Assembly: GCA_020848665.1 (NCBI GenBank) | Contig: JADLHR010000304.1 | Location: 1-10,973 of the forward strand | From: Anaerolineae bacterium | Lineage (GTDB): Bacteria > Chloroflexota > Anaerolineae > Aggregatilineales > Aggregatilineaceae | Length of the DNA stretch: 10,973 nucleotides | Direction: 5' to 3' | In this document: positions 6,053 to 10,973 of the stretch, one piece after another | Layout: the number at the start of each line of letters is the position of its first letter | Numbering within the stretch: position 1 is the first letter of the stretch | Translations under genes and position numbers: made by a program | The notes under the pieces: generated by a model | The model's database searches: none | The model's input: the letters and a program-made list of their open reading frames with translations, nothing else | What the model was told of the DNA's origin: nothing

Positions 6053-6928
6053 CTAGCGACGGTCGAGATACTTGCCGACGATCAGGTCCAGCCGCTTGCG
6101 CGTCGCTTTGGGCACGCGGCGCGGATCGGTAATCAGCGCGGTTTCGAGCGCGTGGTAACAGGCGCAGTCGTCTACCCCGCCTGCCAGCTGCTCCACCACA
6201 CCAACCAATGCGCGCTGCGCCAGCCGGACATTGGCGTTCAGCGTCTGAATTACGAGATCGACCGAGACGTCTTCAGCGGCTTCGTGCCACACGTCGTAAT
6301 CGGTCACATGCGCCATGACGCTGTAGCACATCTCGGCCTCGCGCGCGAGGAACGCTTCCGGCGAGGTCGTCATGCCGATAATGTCCATCCCCCACGCCCG
6401 ATAGAGCGCGCTTTCGGCGCGTGTGCTGAAGCGCGGCCCCTCGATCGTGATGAACGTCCCGCCAGGGTGAACTGTCCCACCCGCTTCACGCACGGCGTCG
6501 GCCAATACCTCATTCAATGGCCCGCAGAACGGATCGGCCACCGAGACGTGCGCCACCAGCCCTTCGCCGAAGAAGCTGCGCCCGCGCTCGTCGCGCGAGC
6601 GGTCGAACAACTGGTCCGGCACGACGACATGCCCCGGCGCGAAATCTTCGCGCAGCGATCCGCAGGCGCTGACGGCGATCACCTGCTGCACGCCGAGCGC
6701 CTTGAGCGCATAGATGTTGGCGCGATACGGCACTTCTGACGGCGTGAGCACGTGGCCGCGCCCATGCCGGGGCAAAAAAGCGACGCGCTGCCCGGCCAGC
6801 GTTCCAATCGTGACCGCGTCGCTGGGCGAGCCGAACGGAGTCGTGACGCGCTGCTCCTCAATCTCGGTCAACTCGGGCATATTGTACAGTCCGGAGCCGC
6901 CGATCACGCCAATTCGTACCGGGTTCAT
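6053..6928 (-). CDS. mtnP: S-methyl-5'-thioadenosine phosphorylase
   Basis: A protein of 291 residues, close to the usual length of the PNP/MTAP family. It cleaves 5'-methylthioadenosine with phosphate to adenine and 5-methylthioribose-1-phosphate in methionine and adenine salvage, in the cytoplasm. The N-terminal IGVIGGSGLY (6-15) holds the phosphate-binding Ser 12. RHGR (54-57), ACGSLRED (88-95), TIEGPRFSTRAES (161-173) and MTTSPE (186-191) are the family's phosphate and ribose-binding segments. TDYDVW (209-214) keeps both aspartates that read the adenine base, which favours an adenosine-type substrate over inosine or guanosine. The ATG is preceded by AGGAG at 6940-6944 with an 11-base spacer. 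The gene heads a probable operon with the SEDS and PBP genes, 21 bases before the SEDS start. No other methionine-salvage gene lies in the window. The match is residue for residue over most of human MTAP as I recall it. Confidence 0.95.
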   Translation of the reverse strand: MNPVRIGVIGGSGLYNMPELTEIEEQRVTTPFGSPSDAVTIGTLAGQRVAFLPRHGRGHVLTPSEVPYRANIYALKALGVQQVIAVSACGSLREDFAPGHVVVPDQLFDRSRDERGRSFFGEGLVAHVSVADPFCGPLNEVLADAVREAGGTVHPGGTFITIEGPRFSTRAESALYRAWGMDIIGMTTSPEAFLAREAEMCYSVMAHVTDYDVWHEAAEDVSVDLVIQTLNANVRLAQRALVGVVEQLAGGVDDCACYHALETALITDPRRVPKATRKRLDLIVGKYLDRR

Positions 6929-6975
6929 TACCAGTTTTTCTCCTGCTGGGCATCCGTTCAGAGTGGATCAGGGAC

Positions 6976-7004
6976 AGTGTACCGCCAAACCGCCCGCGAC
7001 CCAA
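6976..7004 (-). promoter_or_regulatory. Weak candidate promoter of the mtnP-SEDS-PBP operon
   Basis: On the minus strand TTGGGT (7004-6999) and TACACT (6981-6976) lie 17 bp apart in the 83-bp gap before mtnP, matching the consensus at three and four of six positions. The leader would be about 40 bases. The optimal spacing and the position in the only sizeable gap upstream of the operon are in its favour. The match quality alone is not convincing. Confidence 0.3.
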
Positions 7005-7011
7005 CCCAGTC

Positions 7012-7662
7012 TCAGGGGGGCGAAGGATACGAGAGAATAATATCCTGCGCGCCCTGACTGTCAGGCGGCGGGGTTGGAGTCAGCGTCAGCGTCGGTGTCG
7101 GCGCAGCATACGGCTGGAGCGTGGGGAAGAATAACGTCCGCTCGGCGCGCAGCGGCGCGAGGAAGAAAAGAATGCACGCGCCGATCACCAGCAGCCAGAT
7201 AGCAGACACCAGCAAGCCGATCAGGCCGTAGCGCCGCGTGCGCGCTGGGTCATGGGCCTTCTTGGCGTTGATCACGGCCAGCAGCGACAGGACGAAGCCA
7301 ATCGGCGGCAGGCAGTACAGACCGCCGCCGCACGATGCCAGCGCGATCACCGCGATCAGCAGCGCGATCAGTCCTAGCACGTCGGTCGAGTTGCCACGAT
7401 ACAGCCCGTCGCTCTCGTCGTCGCGCTTGCGCTTCTGAGCGGCGCCAGCCTGCGCGCCGAGCAGTTGTCCAGCGTATGACGCCGGATCCTCGACCGCGAT
7501 CCCGCGCAGGCGCGCCTCGGCAGCGTGTTCCGCACACAACCGCTGCCCATCGGCGGTGTAGTACAGGCAATAGGCGCAGACTGGCTTGGCGCACACCTCG
7601 CAGCGCTCCAACGCCAGCCGGTCCGGATGATTCGCGCAGCCGATGGTCTCCCAGCCGCTCAT
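7012..7662 (-). CDS. B-box-like zinc finger membrane protein with Pro/Thr-rich tail
   Basis: A protein of 216 residues of unknown function. The N-terminus (about 7-48) has eight candidate zinc ligands: Cys 9, His 12, Cys 21, Cys 24, Cys 29, Cys 32, Cys 43 and His 46. This fits a B-box-type zinc domain binding two metal ions. A charged linker (about 77-90) follows, then a hydrophobic region with about three membrane segments (94-111, 116-134, 145-169). Its pattern, with RRYGLIGLLVSAI in the middle, resembles DUF4190. The C-terminal tail (about 181-216) is rich in Pro and Thr (PTPTLTLTPTPPP). With three membrane passes the zinc domain would be cytoplasmic and the tail outside (inference). The start is set by GGAG at 7669-7672, six bases before the ATG. 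The gene lies 75 bp behind the CHAT-STAND gene and 83 bp before mtnP on the same strand, so it could belong to either unit. Confidence 0.88.
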   Translation of the reverse strand: MSGWETIGCANHPDRLALERCEVCAKPVCAYCLYYTADGQRLCAEHAAEARLRGIAVEDPASYAGQLLGAQAGAAQKRKRDDESDGLYRGNSTDVLGLIALLIAVIALASCGGGLYCLPPIGFVLSLLAVINAKKAHDPARTRRYGLIGLLVSAIWLLVIGACILFFLAPLRAERTLFFPTLQPYAAPTPTLTLTPTPPPDSQGAQDIILSYPSPP

Positions 7663-7693
7663 GGCACGCTCCGGCTTTGCCTTCGGGACACAA

Positions 7694-7711
7694 GAGCGGC
7701 TTCCGCCGCCC
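7694..7711 (-). terminator. Short GC hairpin with GGAA tetraloop after the CHAT-STAND gene
   Basis: On the minus strand GGGCGGC (7711-7705) pairs with GCCGCTC (7700-7694) around GGAA, a GNRA-type loop, with one G-U wobble. It lies 26 bases after the CHAT-STAND stop codon and is followed by TTGTGT rather than a U-run. It is a possible weak terminator or mRNA 3' end. Transcription may well continue into the membrane protein gene. Confidence 0.3.
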
Positions 7712-7737
7712 GACTTTCCATCAATCCCGCGCCGCGC

Positions 7738-10700
7738 TCAGCCCGCGGTAACGGCGCGGAATACGCTCTCCAGCGCCTCCGCCGCGCGGGGCTGCTGCGC
7801 GCGCGCCAACGCCTCGCGTGACTGTTCCAGGCGGGCCAGGACCGCCGCGCGTCCTGCCGCGTCGCCCGCCAGCACATGCCGCGCGTCGATCTGGTGCGCC
7901 CGCACGATCAGATCCGCCGATCCAGCGCCCAGGCTGGCGTCACCCATTTCTCCGGCCAGCGCCAGCGCCCGGCGGAACAGGTCGAGCGCTGCGTCCGGCT
8001 CGTCTGCCGCGAGGCGTAACTTGCCCAGCGTCAGCAGCACACTTGTCATCTCCAGCGCATCTCCGGCGCGCTCGACCAGCGCCCGGCTGCGCTCGACGTG
8101 CCGGGCCGCCTCTGCAACTTCGCCGCGCCGCGCCAGCAGCCGTCCCAACTCGTGATAAACCTGCGCCAGATCGCTGCCGAAGTCGCCAGCCGTCCCACCG
8201 GCCAGCAGGTCGGGCAGCGCGGCGTGCAGAGCTGTTTCCGCCGCTGCCCAGGCAGCATCGCGCTCGACGGCACGTCCAGCCTTATGAGCGCGGGCGGCGC
8301 GCACGAGGTGCGCCAGCGCCAGCCGGAATGTGATCTGGCCCCGCAGCGGCGGCTCGATCCCGCACGGGTCGGCGAGCGCGTCGCTGAGCACGGTCGTGGC
8401 GCGATCCACCTCGCCGAGCCGCAGCAGCGCCCCGCTCAGATCGCGCTGGACTTCGAACGCACGTGCGCTCATCCCCGCCTGACGATAGCCCGCCAGCGCC
8501 GCCTCATAGCGCGAGAGCGCGGTTCGCGTGCGCTTTTGCATCACCAGCGCGCGCGCCCAGCTTTCGGCCAGTGCGGCGGCGACGCGCACATTGGCGCTCT
8601 TACCCGCCAGCAGCGCCTTCAGCGCCGCGCCGAGCGTCTCCTCGGCGGCCTGGACCTCTCCGGCGGCCATCAGATGATCGCCGTAGGCGCGGCTCGCCCC
8701 GGCCAGCACGTTGCGATCCACCCCGGCCAGCGCCTGGGTCATCTGCAACAGGTAGCCCGCCTCCTCACGACGCCCAGGCAGCAGGCTGAGCGCCTCGCCC
8801 ATCGCGATCTGCAAGCGGGCGTAATCGCTGCCCGCACCCAGCGTCTCGCGCACCGGCTGTGCGCTGCGCCAGAATTCATCCGCCAGCCCGGCGCGCCGGT
8901 AGGCAGGCGCCGCCATGACCAGCAGGCGCGCAACCATCCCGCGCGGCAGCGTGCTGTCCACACGAATCTGGCGGCGGATGACCGCCCGCGTGTTGTTGAG
9001 CCAGGTTTGCTCCAGACGGCTCAGCGGCGTCTCAAGCGGACGCTCCGGCGCATCGGCCCAGCGCTGAACCAGCGCGCGCATGATGAAGCTGTCCACCTGA
9101 TCGCCCTTCGCGCCGCTCAAGGGGTTGAGCGCTGCCGCCTGAGCGCGCACAACCGGCGACACGCTCAGCAGGCCGTCTTCTTCGAGCAGCAGGTGATAGC
9201 GCCGCAGCGCGTCGATCTGCGCCGGAGCGCGCTGCGCGCCGCCAAGCAGAATCCGCGCCAGATCGGAGTCGAAGGCGTCCGGCAGATGCTGAGCGCGGAT
9301 CAGCAGCCCGACTGCGCTCTCCGGATCGCCCGCCAGCAGGGTCATCCGCCGCCGCAGGTAGAGCGCCAAAGGCTCCGGCATATCGGGCTTATAGTTCGCC
9401 AGTTCCTCCAGCGCGCCCTTCAGCCCCTCGGTCCCGGCCAGCCGGACGCCGTGATCGATCATCCAGGGCGCGTGGTGCGTGCGCTCCAGAAACTCGTCGA
9501 TAGTGTCCACGTCGAGCGCCTCGACGTGCCGCTCGACCGCCAGCCGCAGCGCGAGGAGACGCGCCATCTTGGGCGGAAACGGCTCGACCAGGTCCACCCG
9601 GCTCGCCACGCCCGGCGGAAGCAGATCGCGGGCCTGCGGCGCGGTCAGGATCACGCGCGCCTGCGTCTCGGCGGCCAGCCGCCCGATCAGCGCCGGCAGC
9701 GCGGCGCGCTCGCTTTCTCCCGCAAGTTGATCGACCTGGTCAAGCACGATCAGCGTTGGCTCGCGCTTGAGGCGCTCGATCACCGCGTCTTCCGCGCTGT
9801 AGGGCGACAACCCGGCGAGCTGCGCCACCTGCCCCGCGATCTCGCGCACCGATGTGCACGCCATGACCGTGAACCACAGCACGCCACCCGGATAGCGCCA
9901 CGCGAAGCGTCCGGCGACCTCCGCCGCCAGCCAGGTCTTGCCCAGGCCGGTATCGCCTTCGAGCGCGATCACGCGCGGGTCTTCGCCGGGCGGGTCCTGC
10001 GCCAGCGCGCTGAGCATGGTGCGGCGGCCAATAAACCCGGCGCGTTGCGGGACGTTGATCAGCAGCGGATCGCCGCCGATCACCAGTGGGCACCCGGCGC
10101 GCGCCTCGACGGGCGGCAGCGGGACCGCCGGATCGTCCAGCGCGTCGAGCGCGTCGGCCTCGACCAGCTCGAAACGCTCCGCCTGCCCGTTTTCCTGCTG
10201 CTTGAGCGCCGCCAGCGCGCCCCGGTAAGCGCGGCGAATGGTCGCGCCGTCAGCCAGCGCCGCGTAGAACAGCGCAGTGAAGGTCTGCGCGTTGGCAGGC
10301 AGCACCTTGCGCCGCGTCCCGATCACCGCCTGGACGCCCGCCTCGTCCACCAGCAGCTTTGCCATGTGCTCGCTGAAACAGCCGTCGAGAATCACGACGT
10401 GCGCGCCGCTCGGCTTGAACAGGTTGGCGATATGCTCCGCCACCGCGTACGACTCGTGCCCGTTCTCGTCTTCGAGATAGAGCATGTCGCGCTCGCCGTA
10501 GCACACAAAATGCACCACGCGGAAAGCGTCCGGCCCGTCATGGCTCAGCGCCTCGGCAAGCTGCTGCGAAGTCGGCGGCGTCAGGCGGACCAGCGCGATC
10601 GGCGCGGCGCTGCCGGAGCCGCGCGCCGCCGCGTCCAGCAGCCCGGCGCACATCTGGTTCCATTCCGCGACGCGATCGAGAGGATTGAGCGGATCCTGCC

Positions 10701-10866
10701 CGCTGCTCATCGCGGCGTAGGGCGCCGCGATCACGGCCAGGACCGGCAGATAGCGTCGCAGCGAGGCCGCGCCAGGATCGCGCAACACAGCGCGGCCATC
10801 CGCGATCACCTGGGGTGGCGTGAAGATCGGGCGGAGGGTCGGGTTCGGAACCGAAGTGTCAGTCAT
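7738..10866 (-). CDS. CHAT domain - STAND ATPase - TPR-like signalling protein
   Basis: A protein of 1042 residues with no membrane segment. Residues about 40-230 form a CHAT (caspase-like peptidase) domain: VVHFVCYGE (117-125), VVILDGCFSEHMAKLL (157-172), then VIGTRRKVLPANAQTFTALFYAALADG (181-207). The usual catalytic pair is the His of an HG motif and a Cys. Here the Cys is present (163) but the HG position is Tyr-Gly (Tyr 123). His 119 is nearby. Residues about 275-590 form a STAND/NB-ARC-like switch ATPase: GFIGRR (278-282), Walker A GDTGLGKT (304-311), Walker B LIVLDQVD (372-379), a sensor-like VILTAP (405-410) and a helical or winged-helix part. Residues about 640-1030 are TPR-like helical pairs, for example 721-750, 771-800 and 901-935. 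Such proteins use the repeats to sense a trigger and ATP-driven oligomerisation to activate the N-terminal effector. The target and trigger are unknown. The start at 10866 is supported by a -10-like box 28 bases upstream; the ribosome site is weak (GAGA). Confidence 0.92.
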   Translation of the reverse strand: MTDTSVPNPTLRPIFTPPQVIADGRAVLRDPGAASLRRYLPVLAVIAAPYAAMSSGQDPLNPLDRVAEWNQMCAGLLDAAARGSGSAAPIALVRLTPPTSQQLAEALSHDGPDAFRVVHFVCYGERDMLYLEDENGHESYAVAEHIANLFKPSGAHVVILDGCFSEHMAKLLVDEAGVQAVIGTRRKVLPANAQTFTALFYAALADGATIRRAYRGALAALKQQENGQAERFELVEADALDALDDPAVPLPPVEARAGCPLVIGGDPLLINVPQRAGFIGRRTMLSALAQDPPGEDPRVIALEGDTGLGKTWLAAEVAGRFAWRYPGGVLWFTVMACTSVREIAGQVAQLAGLSPYSAEDAVIERLKREPTLIVLDQVDQLAGESERAALPALIGRLAAETQARVILTAPQARDLLPPGVASRVDLVEPFPPKMARLLALRLAVERHVEALDVDTIDEFLERTHHAPWMIDHGVRLAGTEGLKGALEELANYKPDMPEPLALYLRRRMTLLAGDPESAVGLLIRAQHLPDAFDSDLARILLGGAQRAPAQIDALRRYHLLLEEDGLLSVSPVVRAQAAALNPLSGAKGDQVDSFIMRALVQRWADAPERPLETPLSRLEQTWLNNTRAVIRRQIRVDSTLPRGMVARLLVMAAPAYRRAGLADEFWRSAQPVRETLGAGSDYARLQIAMGEALSLLPGRREEAGYLLQMTQALAGVDRNVLAGASRAYGDHLMAAGEVQAAEETLGAALKALLAGKSANVRVAAALAESWARALVMQKRTRTALSRYEAALAGYRQAGMSARAFEVQRDLSGALLRLGEVDRATTVLSDALADPCGIEPPLRGQITFRLALAHLVRAARAHKAGRAVERDAAWAAAETALHAALPDLLAGGTAGDFGSDLAQVYHELGRLLARRGEVAEAARHVERSRALVERAGDALEMTSVLLTLGKLRLAADEPDAALDLFRRALALAGEMGDASLGAGSADLIVRAHQIDARHVLAGDAAGRAAVLARLEQSREALARAQQPRAAEALESVFRAVTAG

Positions 10867-10893
10867 GGCTGCGCGTCTCTTTCATCGCTGCGC

Positions 10894-10899
10894 AGTATA
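10894..10899 (-). promoter_or_regulatory. Candidate -10 box of the CHAT-STAND gene
   Basis: TATACT on the minus strand matches the sigma70 -10 consensus at five of six positions and would give a leader of about 20 bases. The -35 region at the best spacing (TTTCGC) is poor, so the promoter may need an activator. The bases between, TTTTGAGCGGTTTGAAC, are AT-richer than the surroundings. Confidence 0.35.
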
Positions 10900-10939
10900 G
10901 TTCAAACCGCTCAAAAGCGAAACGAGCGCGACCCAGCGC

Positions 10940-10963
10940 CTCGGCTCACTTCGTGTCGCCGAG
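10940..10963. other. Hairpin upstream of the CHAT-STAND gene
   Basis: CTCGGC (10940-10945) pairs with GCCGAG (10958-10963), and CAC/GTG can pair inside around TTC. It may end a transcription unit lying outside the window or be chance pairing. The rest of the 107 bases beyond 10866 shows no gene that I can support. Confidence 0.25.
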
Positions 10964-10973
10964 CAGACCGCGC

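Noticed and set aside
5426..6739. A 437-codon open frame on the + strand, antisense to the SEDS and mtnP genes
   Set aside because: Its translation is rich in Arg, Gln and His with no recognisable domain, and it lies opposite two unmistakable genes. Long antisense frames are expected in GC-rich coding DNA.
1..10973. CRISPR array, tRNA or rRNA genes, insertion sequence or attachment sites
   Set aside because: No regularly spaced repeats, tRNA-like cloverleaf, transposase or integrase frame or terminal inverted repeats were found. Genes fill nearly all of the window.

Overview
The window is high-GC, gene-dense bacterial DNA with six genes, no RNA genes and no mobile element or CRISPR array that I can see. 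The best guess for the host is a member of the Chloroflexota (Anaerolineae-like). This is inference from the gene style: a soluble GAF-PAS histidine kinase opening with an LLPDYRVRQRDYLL-type segment, a CpXC-domain protein with a long helical tail, a zinc-finger membrane protein ending in a Pro/Thr-rich tail, and a large CHAT-STAND-TPR protein. No phylogenetic marker is present to prove it.

Left part (1-3172, + strand): a soluble hybrid-sensor histidine kinase gene (94-1671) lies behind a good sigma70-type promoter that would give an almost leaderless mRNA. Three tandem 11-bp units lie just upstream of its -35 box. A CpXC zinc-ribbon-like protein gene (1814-3172) follows after 142 bp. It has its own strong ribosome binding site and possibly its own promoter.

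Middle part (3261-6928, - strand): a probable three-gene operon, converging on the CpXC gene. Its order is 5'-methylthioadenosine phosphorylase (6053-6928), a FtsW/RodA-type SEDS glycosyltransferase (4709-6031) and a class B penicillin-binding protein homologue (3261-4712). The SEDS protein keeps its signature motifs, including the HSDF aspartate. The PBP partner has lost all three transpeptidase active-site motifs. The pair therefore looks like a peptidoglycan polymerase with a non-catalytic PBP subunit. The convergent junction (3173-3260) holds a strong stem-loop built from tandem 10-bp repeats.

Right part (7012-10973, - strand): a small membrane protein (7012-7662) with a B-box-like zinc domain, a DUF4190-like membrane region and a Pro/Thr tail. 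Upstream of it lies a 1042-residue protein (7738-10866) with an N-terminal CHAT (caspase-like) domain, a STAND/NB-ARC-like ATPase and C-terminal TPR-like helices. This architecture is typical of NTP-gated bacterial signalling or conflict proteins. Here the HG-motif histidine of CHAT appears to be tyrosine, while the cysteine is kept.

The main novelty candidates are two apparent pseudo-enzymes, the PBP and the CHAT domain, both in otherwise well-conserved proteins. Every intergenic stretch is shorter than 150 bp, and each is described below.
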